Part shown: one piece after another, positions 16,103 to 26,039 of the stretch | Position numbering within the stretch: position 1 is the first letter of the stretch | Layout: each line of letters opens with the position of its first letter | NCBI RefSeq assembly: GCF_032918005.1 | Contig: NZ_CP136628.1 | Location: 7,425,501 to 7,489,500 of the forward strand | Origin: Bradyrhizobium sp. NDS-1 | GTDB taxonomy: Bacteria > Pseudomonadota > Alphaproteobacteria > Rhizobiales > Xanthobacteraceae | DNA length: 64,000 nucleotides | Direction of reading: 5' to 3' | The notes under the pieces: model-generated | What the model saw: only the letters and a program-made list of their open reading frames with translations | Told to the model about the DNA's origin: nothing | Databases searched by the model: none | Made by a program: the position numbers and the translations under genes

Positions 16103-17077
16103 ATGGACGCCGCGCCCACCAGCACCGACATCCGCCTTCGTGAAGGCACCTCGATCGCGCAGCGGCTGATCGTGGCCGGCTGCGCGGCTGCGGTTGCGCT
16201 GTGCTTCACGCCGGGCCTGTTCACGCACGACACGCTGGAGATCATCATCTCGGTGGTCGCGCTGCTGGTGGGAGCGGGATTCGTCGTCGGCATCATGATT
16301 GCGCCGGCGGTGGTGTGGATCATCACGGCGAACGAGATCCTGATCGGGCGGCAAAGTCCGTTCGGCAAGCTGCGCACGCGGGTCGTCGCGAAGGACGAGA
16401 TCACGGCGCTACAGGTTCCGGGCAGCAAGCGCGTGAAGGCCCGTTTCCAGCTCGTGTTCACGCTGGCTTCCGGGGAACGCCTCACCTCCCCGCCGATCTC
16501 CGACGTCACCCATGTTCGCGACACCGTGGCCCGGATCGCGGCGCAGTTCGAGGTCCCCAATGTCGAGGATCCCGCCAATCCGCTCGACGCCAGCAATCCC
16601 GAGATGCATCTCGGCGAGCCGCTGGAGGCGTTTCCCGCGCGGGACATCAGGATCGTGTCCCTGATCGCGATTGCGCTATGCGCCGGGCCCTACGCCTACA
16701 AGCTCTGGCGTGGGCTATCGCCGAGCCATGTCGACATCCTGCTGCTGCCGCTCGGCGCGCTCGCCGCGTTCGCGGTCTACAGATACGCCAACCTCGTGAC
16801 CGGGGCGTTCTGGATCATTCGCGAGGGCGATATCCGTGTCGAACGCCTGTGGGGTGACGGCAGCCTGCGCGCCGACCATATCGCAGGACCCGACGTGAAG
16901 ACGATCACGGTCGAGCGCCGCGGCCGGTCCGAGGACGAGCACTGCATCGTGGTGATCCGGTTGCACTCGGGGCGGAGGTTTCGCAGCCCCCGCATCGGGT
17001 CTCGGGTGGAGGCGCGCGCCGTGGGGACGGAGATCGTCCGGCGGCTCGGGATCGCGGCGGAGAGCAACAAGATCTAG
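16103..17077 (+). CDS. Membrane protein of unknown function
   Basis: I do not recognise this protein of 324 residues. Two hydrophobic hairpins are visible: one near residues 19-70 (QRLIVAGCAAAVALCF, then IIISVVALLVGAGFVVGIMIAPAVVWII) and one near 190-235 (IRIVSLIAIALCAG and VDILLLPLGALAAFAVY). Each is followed by a soluble stretch with a repeated look: GRQSPFGKLRTRVVAKDEITALQV and EGDIRVERLWGDGSLRADHI. The second also has IVVIRLHSGRRFRSPRIGSR. This suggests an internal duplication of a two-helix plus PH-like beta domain, as in bacterial PH or DUF304 proteins. The start is uncertain: ATG 16103 lacks a clear ribosome site, and another ATG lies at 16046. Confidence 0.65.
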   Translation: MDAAPTSTDIRLREGTSIAQRLIVAGCAAAVALCFTPGLFTHDTLEIIISVVALLVGAGFVVGIMIAPAVVWIITANEILIGRQSPFGKLRTRVVAKDEITALQVPGSKRVKARFQLVFTLASGERLTSPPISDVTHVRDTVARIAAQFEVPNVEDPANPLDASNPEMHLGEPLEAFPARDIRIVSLIAIALCAGPYAYKLWRGLSPSHVDILLLPLGALAAFAVYRYANLVTGAFWIIREGDIRVERLWGDGSLRADHIAGPDVKTITVERRGRSEDEHCIVVIRLHSGRRFRSPRIGSRVEARAVGTEIVRRLGIAAESNKI

Positions 17078-17251
17078 CCCCGATTGCGTCCACATCGCCA
17101 TGCCCTGTTTGTGGCATTGCCCGGCTCCGTCAAAAAACCATAGGTATTCTCGTGACATACCAGGGTGGCGCGCCATCAACTTGCCATGAACTTGCCCCTC
17201 AGGTTTGATGCTTCGGAATGATTTGCGCTGTGGCAGCGGGGAGAACTTGAA

Positions 17252-17845
17252 ATGACGGATTTTCGTCGCCTGACCGGGATGTTCATGGCTGCGGTGGGGC
17301 TTATTCTGTCCGCCCCGCAGGCGTCCGCCCAACAGCCTGACCGCGGCGACGAGCCGGGCCTGATTGCCGACGACGGCTACCAGCTCGAACCTGAATGGCA
17401 GAAGCAGGTGGTCTATTTCCGCACCACCGAACCGCCGGGCACGATCATCGTCTCGACTGCCGAGCGGCACCTCTATCTGGTGCAGCCCGGCGGGCGCGCA
17501 ATCCGCTACGGCATCGGCGTTGGCCGCGACGGCTTCCAGTGGCAGGGGCTGGTGACCATCACCAACAAGAAGGAATGGCCGGATTGGACGCCGCCGCCGG
17601 AGATGATCCAGCGCCAGCCCTATCTGCCGCGCTTCATGGCCGGCGGCCCCGGCAATCCGCTTGGCGCCCGCGCCATGTATTTGGGCACCACGGTCTACCG
17701 CATCCACGGCACCAACCGCCCCGACACGATCGGCACCAAAGTGTCCTCGGGCTGCTTCCGCCTCGTCAACAACGACGTCGCCGATCTCTACGACCGCGTC
17801 CCTGTTGGCACCAAGGTGGTCATCCGGCAGAAGCCTGAACTCTAG
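17252..17845 (+). CDS. L,D-transpeptidase (YkuD domain)
   Basis: Exported protein of 197 residues with a signal peptide ending at ASAQQ. The catalytic domain begins at GTIIVSTAERHLYLVQPGGRAIRYGIGVGRDG. The active-site block shows His152 in YRIHGTN and Cys168 in KVSSGCFRLVNNDV, the family signature. It acts on peptidoglycan in the periplasm, forming 3-3 cross-links or attaching proteins to the wall. It stands alone with its own leader of about 170 bases after the unknown membrane protein. Confidence 0.93.
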   Translation: MTDFRRLTGMFMAAVGLILSAPQASAQQPDRGDEPGLIADDGYQLEPEWQKQVVYFRTTEPPGTIIVSTAERHLYLVQPGGRAIRYGIGVGRDGFQWQGLVTITNKKEWPDWTPPPEMIQRQPYLPRFMAGGPGNPLGARAMYLGTTVYRIHGTNRPDTIGTKVSSGCFRLVNNDVADLYDRVPVGTKVVIRQKPEL

Positions 17846-17898
17846 AGACCCCCTCTTCCTCGTTCACACTTCTTTTTCCGATTTTTCGAGAGAGCAAC

Positions 17899-18939
17899 AT
17901 GATGCGCACTTTTCGAGGCGGCCTGCTGATCGGGCTCGCGGTCGCCGTGCTGGTCGCCGTTCTGGCGATCATTTACGAGTTCTACGACACCCGCACCTTG
18001 AAGCGCACCGTGCGCCGCGGCGAGGTGCTGTGCGGCGTCAACAAGGGCCTGCCGGGCTTCTCATATTCCGAGGACAATCAGAACTGGACCGGCTTCGACG
18101 TCGATTTCTGCCGCGCGGTGGCCGCGGCGATCTTCAACGACCCGGGCAAGGCGAAGTTCATCCCGCTCGACGCCAATGAGCGTTTCAAGGAGCTGCAGAG
18201 CCGCAAGGTGGACATCCTCTCGCGCAACACGACCTGGAGCATGGCGCGCGAGCTCGACTATGACCTGTACTTCCCTGCCGTCGCCTATTACGACGGCGTC
18301 GGCTTCATGGTGCCGCGTTCGCGCAACAAGGAGACCTCGCTGGACCTGACCGGCAGCAAGGTCTGCGTGCAGTCCGGCACCACGACGACACTCAACGTCG
18401 TCGATTACTTCCGCATCAACAACATGAAGTATGAAGAGGTGAAGTTCGATAACCTCAACGACGTGGTGAAGGCCTACGATACCGGCAAGTGCGACACGCT
18501 CTCCGCTGACGTCTCCCAGCTCTACGCACTGCGGATAAACCTGTCCAAGCCGGGCGACCACATGATCCTGCCGGACATGATCTCCAAGGAGCCGCTCGCG
18601 CCCGTCGTGCGCCAGCGCGACGACGACTGGATGATGATCGTGAAGTGGACGCTCTATGCGATGATCAATGCCGAAGAGCTCGGCGTCACCTCGGAGAACA
18701 TCGACGAGGCCCTGAAGTCGAAGAAGCCCGAAGTGATGCGCCTCGTCGGCACCGAGGGCCGTTACGGCGAGCAGCTCGGTCTCACCAAGGACTGGGCCGC
18801 CCGTATCATCCGTCACGTCGGCAATTACGGCGAGATGTACGAGCGCAACATCGGCGAGAAGTCGAAGCTGAAGATCCCGCGCGGCATGAACCAGCTGTGG
18901 AACGCGGGTGGCGTTCAGTATGCACCGCCAATGAGGTAG
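17899..18939 (+). CDS. Amino-acid ABC transporter binding protein, AapJ-like, probably membrane-anchored
   Basis: Binding protein of 346 residues. The fold is seen in GEVLCGVNKGLPGFSYSEDNQNWTGFDVDFCRAVAAAIF and FIPLDANERFKELQSRKVDILSRNTTWSMARE, close to the general amino-acid binding proteins AapJ/BztA. The N-terminal helix (GLLIGLAVAVLVAVLAIIYEF) is followed by YDTRTLKRTVRRG with no AxA cleavage site, so it may stay as an anchor. No permease or ATPase genes accompany it. Possible roles are ligand supply to a transporter elsewhere or sensing. Confidence 0.85.
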   Translation: MMRTFRGGLLIGLAVAVLVAVLAIIYEFYDTRTLKRTVRRGEVLCGVNKGLPGFSYSEDNQNWTGFDVDFCRAVAAAIFNDPGKAKFIPLDANERFKELQSRKVDILSRNTTWSMARELDYDLYFPAVAYYDGVGFMVPRSRNKETSLDLTGSKVCVQSGTTTTLNVVDYFRINNMKYEEVKFDNLNDVVKAYDTGKCDTLSADVSQLYALRINLSKPGDHMILPDMISKEPLAPVVRQRDDDWMMIVKWTLYAMINAEELGVTSENIDEALKSKKPEVMRLVGTEGRYGEQLGLTKDWAARIIRHVGNYGEMYERNIGEKSKLKIPRGMNQLWNAGGVQYAPPMR

Positions 18940-18952
18940 CAGGTCTCTCCTG

Positions 18953-19033
18953 CCGTCTTTGCGAGCGTAGCGAAGCAATCCAGACTGCCTCTGCGGAAAG
19001 ACTCTGGATTGCTTCGCTTCGCTCGCAATGACG
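18953..19033. repeat. Dispersed repeat (GCAATCCAGA...TCTGGATTGC type)
   Basis: GCGAAGCAATCCAGA and TCTGGATTGCTTCGC face each other, with GCGAGCG and CGCTCGCAATGAC at the ends. The same family is seen at 22976-23061. A second palindromic block with CGCCCGG/CCGGGCG arms follows at about 19071-19166. The gap to 19205 holds only these repeats. The hairpin could end transcription of the binding protein gene. Confidence 0.7.
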
Positions 19034-19205
19034 AGCTTGGGGTAAGTGCTGTCCAATCACTCAACTGTCATCGCCCGGCTTGATCGGGCGATCCAGTATT
19101 CCAGAGACGATTGTGATCAATCGAGAGGCCGCGGCGTACTGGGTCGCCCGGTCAAGCCGGGCGACGACACCGATTGCGAGGCGGCATCCCGCGCCTCAGC
19201 CCCCC

Positions 19206-20345
19206 TCAATACCCCCGCGCCCTTGCGAGCTGCTCGGTGTGGTAGTTGGCGTCGCCGAACAATTCCTCGCACACGCGCGCGCGCTTCATGAAGAAGCCGA
19301 TGTCGAACTGGTCGGTCATGCCCATGCCGCCGTGCATCTGCACGCCCTCCTGCACGGCGCGCGTCGCGGTGGTGCCGGCGCGCGCCTTTGCGACCGCGAC
19401 GGCTGGCGCGGCCCTCGCGACGTCGGCATCCAGCGCCTGAAGCGCCTTCATCGTGGCGGCGCGGGTGATCTCGATGTCGACATAGAGCTCGGCAGCGCGA
19501 TGCTGCAGCGCCTGGAATTCGCCGATCAGCTTGCCGAACTGCTTTCTGTTCTTGAGGTACTCGACGGTGCGGTTGAAGACCTCCTCGCTGAGGCCGACCA
19601 TTTCGGCGGCGACCGCGCCGCGGCCGATGTCGAGCACGCCGTCGAGCAGCGCGGCCCCCTGATCGACTTCGCCGAGCACGCTGTCGGCGTTGACCTCGAC
19701 ATTGGCGAGCTCGATCCGCGCGGCATTGTGCGCATCGACCATGATGGTGCGTTCGATCGCGACGCCCTTGGCCTTGGGGTTGACCAGGAACAGCGTCAGG
19801 CCGTCACGCTCTCCTGCGGAGCCCGCGGTGCGCGCGGCAACGATCACGAGATCGGCGACGTGGCCGTCAACGACCAGCGCCTTGGCGCCCGAGAGCTTGA
19901 AGCCGTTGCCGGCACGCACGGCTTGCAAGCTCGTCTGCAGCGGGCGATGCTTTGCGCCTTCGTCGATCGCCAGCGTCGCGAGCAGCGAACCGTTCGAAAT
20001 CTTCGGCAGATATTCCGATTTTTGCGCAGCATTGCCGCCGCGGTTCAGCGCGGAAGCCGCGACCACTGACGTCGCGAGGAACGGCGACGGCATCAAGGTG
20101 CGGCCGATCTCCTCCATGACCACGCCTGCCTCGACATAGCCGAGTCCGCTGCCGCCGAACTCTTCCGGCACCAACAGGCCGGCAAAGCCCATCTCGGCGA
20201 AGGAATGCCAAATCTCCTTGGAGAAGCCGGTGGGGTCTTTGCTGTCGCGCAAATGGCGCAGGTGCGACACCGGCGCCTTGTCGCTGATCAGCCCGCGCGC
20301 GCTGTCGCGGAGCATCGATTGTTCTTCGGTGAGGACGAGGGCCAT
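19206..20345 (-). CDS. Acyl-CoA dehydrogenase family protein
   Basis: FAD enzyme of 379 residues that introduces a double bond next to the CoA thioester. The N-terminal helices, then GFAGLLVPEEFGGSGLGYVEAGVVMEEIGR, the middle beta domain (LSGAKALVVDGHVADLVIVAART), and the C-terminal FGKLIGEFQALQHRAAELYVDIE and VQMHGGMGMTDQFDIGFFMKRAR are all in place. The N-terminal FAD-contact region is looser than in short-chain enzymes, as in the paired, heteromeric ACADs of steroid and aromatic catabolism. The partner gene lies 128 bases upstream on the same strand. Substrate is unknown. Confidence 0.9.
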   Translation of the reverse strand: MALVLTEEQSMLRDSARGLISDKAPVSHLRHLRDSKDPTGFSKEIWHSFAEMGFAGLLVPEEFGGSGLGYVEAGVVMEEIGRTLMPSPFLATSVVAASALNRGGNAAQKSEYLPKISNGSLLATLAIDEGAKHRPLQTSLQAVRAGNGFKLSGAKALVVDGHVADLVIVAARTAGSAGERDGLTLFLVNPKAKGVAIERTIMVDAHNAARIELANVEVNADSVLGEVDQGAALLDGVLDIGRGAVAAEMVGLSEEVFNRTVEYLKNRKQFGKLIGEFQALQHRAAELYVDIEITRAATMKALQALDADVARAAPAVAVAKARAGTTATRAVQEGVQMHGGMGMTDQFDIGFFMKRARVCEELFGDANYHTEQLARARGY

Positions 20346-20390
20346 GGTGTCTAAATCTCTAAAGTCTTGCGGAATGCATGCTTGTTGCAG

Positions 20391-20467
20391 TCATTCCGGG
20401 GCACGCGAAGCGTGAACCCGGAATCTCGAGGTTCCGGGTTCGATGCTGCGCATCGCCCCGGAACGAC
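20391..20467. repeat. Dispersed palindromic repeat (TCATTCCGGGGC...CCCGGAACGAC)
   Basis: Long hairpin: GAACCCGGAATC and GGTTCCGGGTTC pair around CTCGA, with GCACGCGAAGCGTG and GCTGCGCATCGCC palindromes outside. An inverted copy lies at 62495-62574. It separates the two acyl-CoA dehydrogenase genes and could act as an RNA stem between them. Confidence 0.75.
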
Positions 20468-20473
20468 GGTTGA

Positions 20474-21673
<1,200 letters not shown>

Positions 21674-21811
21674 GGTCGTTTCCATCAGTCAAAATCGGCT
21701 TGTTGGGCGCGACTCTGGGCCATCGCCCCGCGGAATTCAACCACTTCCGTACCCGTGCATCGGCTATAGTCGCGGTCGTGGCGGTGCTTGAAAAACAAAG
21801 AGGAAACGACA

Positions 21812-22357
21812 ATGCGCCTGAAGCTTCTTTCGCCTGGCGAAATGAACGAGAGCCAGCGCCAGACCTATGACGAGTCGATCGCGGGCAAGCGCGGCAAGCC
21901 GCCGGCGCCGATGATGGCCTGGCTCAACAGTCCGGAGATGGCACGGCACGCCACACGGCTCGGCGAGGTGATGCGGTACGACACGATCTTTCCCGCCAGG
22001 CTTTCGGAGATCGCGATCCTGGTGACGGCGCGGCACTGGACCGCGCATTACGAATGGTACGCGCACAAGCGCCTCGCGCTTGCCGGCGGCATGGACCTGA
22101 AAATCATCGACGCGATCCGCGACCGCCGCACGCCTGAGTTCGACGATCCCAAGGGCAAGATGATCTACGATCTCGCGAAATCCTTGCATGAGGGCCACGG
22201 CGTCGAGAAGGGCCTCTATGATGAGGCGGTGAAGCTGCTCGGCGAGCGCGGCATCGTCGAGGTGATCGGCCTGTGCGGCTATTACACGATGGTGTCGATG
22301 ACGCTGAACACCTTCGAGTTCGAGCTGCCCGAGGGCGAAGTGCGGGAACTGGCCTAG
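21812..22357 (+). CDS. Carboxymuconolactone decarboxylase/AhpD-fold protein
   Basis: Protein of 181 residues. AhpD-fold helices are seen in FPARLSEIAILVTARHWTAHYEWYAHKRLALAGGM and RGIVEVIGLCGYYTMVSMTLNTFEFELPEG. Unlike AhpD peroxidases it lacks a CxxC pair, so a decarboxylase-like or binding role is more likely. A perfect AAAGAGGA ribosome site selects ATG 21812 over the in-frame codon 24 bases earlier. The gene is divergent from the acyl-CoA dehydrogenases and is followed by a VOC-family gene, a grouping that suits aromatic or lactone breakdown. Confidence 0.85.
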   Translation: MRLKLLSPGEMNESQRQTYDESIAGKRGKPPAPMMAWLNSPEMARHATRLGEVMRYDTIFPARLSEIAILVTARHWTAHYEWYAHKRLALAGGMDLKIIDAIRDRRTPEFDDPKGKMIYDLAKSLHEGHGVEKGLYDEAVKLLGERGIVEVIGLCGYYTMVSMTLNTFEFELPEGEVRELA

Positions 22358-22368
22358 TTTCCCATCCT

Positions 22369-22386
22369 GATGCGCAATTGCGCATC
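22369..22386. repeat. 18-bp perfect palindrome with core TGCGCAATTGCGCA
   Basis: GATGCGCAATTGCGCATC lies just after the stop of the AhpD-fold gene. It is flanked by TTTCCC (22358-22363) and GGGAAA (22387-22392), which lengthen the stem with a bulge. Other copies lie in the gaps near 5.1, 35.3 and 36.7 kb. Confidence 0.7.
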
Positions 22387-22466
22387 GGGAAACGATGGGT
22401 TTCGAGATGGGCAATAGCGCCAACCCGAGGCCCGCCCTATGTGGAGTTCATCAACGGAGCAGCCAC

Positions 22467-22961
22467 ATGTCGCAGAATCAAGCCGTCGCCGCCGGCACAC
22501 GGATCGGCCACGTCCACCTCAAGGTTGCCGATCTCGAGCGCGCGCTCGGCTTTTATTGCGGCGTGCTCGGCTTCGAGCTGATGCAGAAGATGGGCTCGGG
22601 CGCGGCCTTCATCTCGGCCGGCGGCTATCATCACCACATCGGGCTCAACACCTGGGAGAGCAAGGGCGGCTCGCCGCCGCCGCCGGATGCGACCGGGCTC
22701 TATCACACCGCGATTCTCTATCCAACGCGGCCGGCGCTGGCGGACGCGCTGCACCGCGTGCTCACGGCCGGCATTGCGCTGGACGGCGCCAGCGATCACG
22801 GCGTGAGCGAGGCGCTATATTTGCGCGATCCCGACCAGAACGGCGTGGAGCTGTATTGGGACAAGCCCAGGGAGCAATGGCCGTTCGGGCCGGATGGCAA
22901 GCTCGCGATGTTCACCAAGCGTCTGGATGTGGAGGGTTTGCTGAAGCAGCGGGAGGGGTGA
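22467..22961 (+). CDS. VOC-family metalloprotein (glyoxalase/extradiol dioxygenase-like)
   Basis: Protein of 164 residues. It starts a beta-alpha-beta motif with IGHVHLKVADLERALGFYCGVLGFEL, where His15 or His17 is the first metal ligand. It continues with GGYHHHIGLNTWES (second His) and ends with YLRDPDQNGVELYWD, where the Glu completes the site. This is the layout of CatE-like catechol 2,3-dioxygenase domains and of glyoxalases. ATG 22467 is preceded by GGAG; the frame is open upstream but has no ribosome site. It sits 109 bases after the AhpD-fold gene. The substrate is not known. Confidence 0.87.
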   Translation: MSQNQAVAAGTRIGHVHLKVADLERALGFYCGVLGFELMQKMGSGAAFISAGGYHHHIGLNTWESKGGSPPPPDATGLYHTAILYPTRPALADALHRVLTAGIALDGASDHGVSEALYLRDPDQNGVELYWDKPREQWPFGPDGKLAMFTKRLDVEGLLKQREG

Positions 22962-22975
22962 TCTCCGCTCTCTCC

Positions 22976-23061
22976 TCGTCATTGCGAGGAGCGAAGCGAC
23001 AAAGCAATCCATCCCTCCACGGCAAGACTCTGGATTGCTTCGCTGCGCTCGCAATGACGGA
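22976..23061. repeat. Dispersed repeat (GCAATCCA...TGGATTGC type)
   Basis: CGTCATTGCGAGGAGCGAAGCGA at the left and CTTCGCTGCGCTCGCAATGACGG at the right are near inverted copies, with AGCAATCCA and TGGATTGCT inside. It is the same family as 18953-19033 and fills the gap between the convergent VOC and MFS genes, where it may serve as a two-way terminator. Confidence 0.7.
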
Positions 23062-23083
23062 GTTTGTTGAGGCGCCGCCGCAT

Positions 23084-24319
23084 CTATTTCAACTTGGCGG
23101 ATGGCGTCCCCCGCACCATGATCAGCGCCGCGGCCGCCAGCTCCAGCGCGATGCAGAGATAAAACGGCAGCGAATAGCCACCGGACCAATCGCGCAAGGC
23201 CCCGACGACGCCGGGGCCGAACGCATACGTCACCTGGTTGATCGCGGTGTTGAGGCTGATCAGCACGCCGAACGAGGCGCTGTCGAATTCCTGCTGCACG
23301 ATCAGCGACGGCAGCGTGATGAGATTGCCGACGGAGAAGCCAAACACCGCACAGGCTGCGATCAGCACGTAGTCGTTGTGCAGATTGATGACGACCAGAA
23401 GCGCCGCCGCCTGGCTGAGGAACGACAGCGCGGAGGCCAGCCGCTGATTGAGGCGGTCGATCACCAGAGAGAACAGTACGCGGCCGACCACGGCCATCGC
23501 GGTCAGCACCGCGACCGCAATCGCGGCGCGCTCGCGGCCGATCACGGGATCGAGGAACGAGATCAGATGCACGATGAAGCCGACCTGCGCGAACAACACC
23601 AGCGCAAAGGCAATCGTCACCGTGAGGAAGCCGACATCGCGTAGCGCAGCGGTCCGGATCTCCGCCGATGATTGCGGCTTCGCCTTCGTCGCCGCGTGCC
23701 AGCCGTGGTGATCCGGCGGCCGGCCGACGACGAGCAGGATCACCGGCAACAGCAGCACCAGCATGGCACCGGAGGCGGCATACATCGCGCTGGCAAAACC
23801 GACATGGCCGATCAGCGTCACCAGCAGCGGCACGCCGACGATGCCGCCAAAGCTGGCGCCGTTCAGCGCCAGGCTGATCGCCATGCCGCGCTTGTGGTCG
23901 AACCACAGGCTGATCGTGTTGGTGATCATGGCAAGGCTGGTGCCGGCCCAGCCGAAGGCGAGCACGGCATTGGCGAGATAAAGCTGCCATGGCTCGCGCA
24001 CCGCGCCGATCGCAACGGCCGCCGCCGCCATCGCCAGCGTGCCGGCGATCAGGCAGAGGCGCGGACCGTATTTCCGCACGGCTTCTCCGACGAACACGAC
24101 GAGCAGCGCGCCGAACAGATAGAAGAACGTGGTCCCTGCGGAGATCAGCGAGGCCGGCCAGCCCCGCGCGCGCTGGAGCTCGGCGACGTAGACGCTCTGG
24201 CCATAGAAGCCGAGCCCCCAGCCGAAGGTCGCAAGCAGGAAGCAGACCGCGACGATGCGCCAGCCTTGGTAGCGGAGGGAGGATTCGTCAGTTGGAGGCT
24301 GCTGAAGATTATCGAGCAT
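23084..24319 (-). CDS. Major facilitator superfamily transporter
   Basis: Inner-membrane transporter of 411 residues with about 12 helices. The first loop has GFYGQSVYVAELQRARGWPASLISAGTTFFYLFGA, typical of the monocarboxylate/oxalate-formate type of MFS, and the central loop (GRPPDHHGWHAATKAKPQSSAEIR) is charged and cytoplasmic. The ATG at 24319 has GGAG at good spacing; the GTG one codon earlier is less likely. The substrate is probably an organic acid, by family only. Confidence 0.88.
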   Translation of the reverse strand: MLDNLQQPPTDESSLRYQGWRIVAVCFLLATFGWGLGFYGQSVYVAELQRARGWPASLISAGTTFFYLFGALLVVFVGEAVRKYGPRLCLIAGTLAMAAAAVAIGAVREPWQLYLANAVLAFGWAGTSLAMITNTISLWFDHKRGMAISLALNGASFGGIVGVPLLVTLIGHVGFASAMYAASGAMLVLLLPVILLVVGRPPDHHGWHAATKAKPQSSAEIRTAALRDVGFLTVTIAFALVLFAQVGFIVHLISFLDPVIGRERAAIAVAVLTAMAVVGRVLFSLVIDRLNQRLASALSFLSQAAALLVVINLHNDYVLIAACAVFGFSVGNLITLPSLIVQQEFDSASFGVLISLNTAINQVTYAFGPGVVGALRDWSGGYSLPFYLCIALELAAAALIMVRGTPSAKLK

Positions 24320-24332
24320 CACCGCTTACTCC

Positions 24333-24456
24333 GTCACGGCCGGGCATGGCCGTCTGAAGGACGGCGTCGCTTCCGCTCGCCTATGTCCCGGGCATCCACG
24401 TTCTTCGACCCGCGCGTCCAAGACGTGGATGGCCGGGACAAGCCCGGCCATGACGA
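24333..24456. repeat. Dispersed intergenic palindromic repeat
   Basis: GTCACGGCCGGGCATGGCC at one end and GACAAGCCCGGCCATGACGAC at the other, with CATCCACG and CGTGGATG inside. It is related to 6141-6221. It lies between two MFS genes that point the same way. Nothing else is visible between 24320 and 24584. Confidence 0.65.
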
Positions 24457-24584
24457 CATCTAACTAGCCTTCACCAGAAAATCACTTCGACAGCGATCGA
24501 AGCGTCAACGTTGCTGACAGCCTCCTGCCACTTATGCGCCTGATCTTTCCCGAAAGCCGCTTCGCACTTTTCGGGATCATGCGG

Positions 24585-25832
24585 TTACACCGCGTCCGGG
24601 AACTCGCCCATGGCCGCCTCCAGCCGCGCCTTGCGGCGGCGGGCCCACGAGACCAGCGAGAGCACGGCAAGGCCCAGCACCACCGGCGGAAACACCACCA
24701 GATTCACCGCCGACCAGCCGTAATTGGCGAGCAACTGGCCCGAGGAGAACGAGCCGATCGCCATCATGCCGAACACCAGGAAATCGTTGAAGGCCTGAAC
24801 CTTGTTGCGCTCCTGCGGCCGGTGCGCCTCCAGCACCAGAGCGGAGGCGCCGATGAAGGAGAAATTCCACCCCACGCCCAGCACGACCAGCGTCGCCCAG
24901 AAATGCATCGCGGTGAGACCGGAGAGGCCGATGCCGGCGGCGCCAGCTTCCAGCAGCAGTCCTGCGGCCACGATTTTCGGCGCACCGAAGCGGGCGATCA
25001 GCGCGCCGGTGAAGAAGCTCGGCCCGTACATGGCGACGATGTGCCATTGAATGCCGAAATTGGAATCGGACACGGACAGACCGCACATCTTCATGGCGAG
25101 CGGCGCCGAGGTCATCACCAGATTCATCATGGGGTAGGAGATGATGCCGCACAGCGCCGCGGCGATGAAGCGCGGCTGCGTCACGATGGTGAGCAACGGC
25201 CGGCCGCCACGCAGATCGGCCGGCGCGGGCTTCGGCATATCGACGCCGGCAACGATGCCCATCGCGACCAGTGCCACCGCGGCCTGCACCAGGAAGCTGA
25301 AGGCGAACAGATAGGGCTGCCAGACATCCATGGTCCATTGCACGAGCTGCGGTCCGAGCACGCCGGCGAACACGCCGCCCGCCATCACCCAGGACACGGC
25401 CTTGGGCCGGTAGGCCGCGCTGGCGCCGTCGGCGGCGGCGAAGCGATAGGACTGCGCCACGGAGCCGTAGAGGCCGCCGAGGAAGGTCGCGATGCAGAAC
25501 AGCGCGAACGAACCGTGCAGGATCGCGAGCGAGCCGAGCACGCCGGTGAGGACACCGCAGCCGGTGCCGATGACGAAAGCCCAGCGGCGGCCGAAGCGGC
25601 GCGAGATCGCGCCGGTCGGCAGCGTGCCGGCAGCAAGCCCGACGACGTACATCGACAGCGGCACCGTCGCGAGCGACATGTCGGGCGCCAGCGTCGCACC
25701 GACGATCGAGCCGGTGGCGAAGATCACCGCCGAATTGGCGCCGGTCAGCGCCTGCGCGGCGGCAAGGCGCACCACGTTGGCACGCGCGCGCGCGTCGTCG
25801 GCGAGTTCATCGGTTGCAGTCACGTCAAGCAT
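24585..25832 (-). CDS. Major facilitator superfamily transporter
   Basis: Inner-membrane protein of 415 residues with about 12 helices. The A-motif region reads GTLPTGAISRRFGRRWAFVIG between helices 2 and 3, as in drug-type or YfcJ-like MFS members. The second half carries ISYPMMNLVMTSAPLAMKMCGL and GVGWNFSFIGASALVLEAHRPQERNKVQAFNDFLVFG, seen in a widespread uncharacterised group. It is divergent from the S9 peptidase gene across about 207 bases that must hold both promoters. Its substrate is unknown. Confidence 0.87.
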   Translation of the reverse strand: MLDVTATDELADDARARANVVRLAAAQALTGANSAVIFATGSIVGATLAPDMSLATVPLSMYVVGLAAGTLPTGAISRRFGRRWAFVIGTGCGVLTGVLGSLAILHGSFALFCIATFLGGLYGSVAQSYRFAAADGASAAYRPKAVSWVMAGGVFAGVLGPQLVQWTMDVWQPYLFAFSFLVQAAVALVAMGIVAGVDMPKPAPADLRGGRPLLTIVTQPRFIAAALCGIISYPMMNLVMTSAPLAMKMCGLSVSDSNFGIQWHIVAMYGPSFFTGALIARFGAPKIVAAGLLLEAGAAGIGLSGLTAMHFWATLVVLGVGWNFSFIGASALVLEAHRPQERNKVQAFNDFLVFGMMAIGSFSSGQLLANYGWSAVNLVVFPPVVLGLAVLSLVSWARRRKARLEAAMGEFPDAV

Positions 25833-26039
25833 CGGCTTTTCCGGCCCCGAGATACTTTCAAGGGCTCACGAAGGTTTGTTGATTCCCGGCACTATGGAGG
25901 GACACGGGTGGGCGGACAACCGGCGCAAACGGGCGCAGGCCATGCCTCTGACGCAATCGGACGGATGATAGCGGCCCGCGCACTTGACGGCTTGCGCTCG
26001 ATCAAATCCTATCCGCCGCGATTTCCCGGAGTTTCGTTC

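Noticed and set aside
24534..26039. 502-codon open extension in frame with the S9 peptidase gene
   Set aside because: It is antisense to the MFS gene at 24585-25832, has low-complexity His/Arg/Gly-rich translation, and a proper ribosome site and family N-terminus place the true start at 26040.
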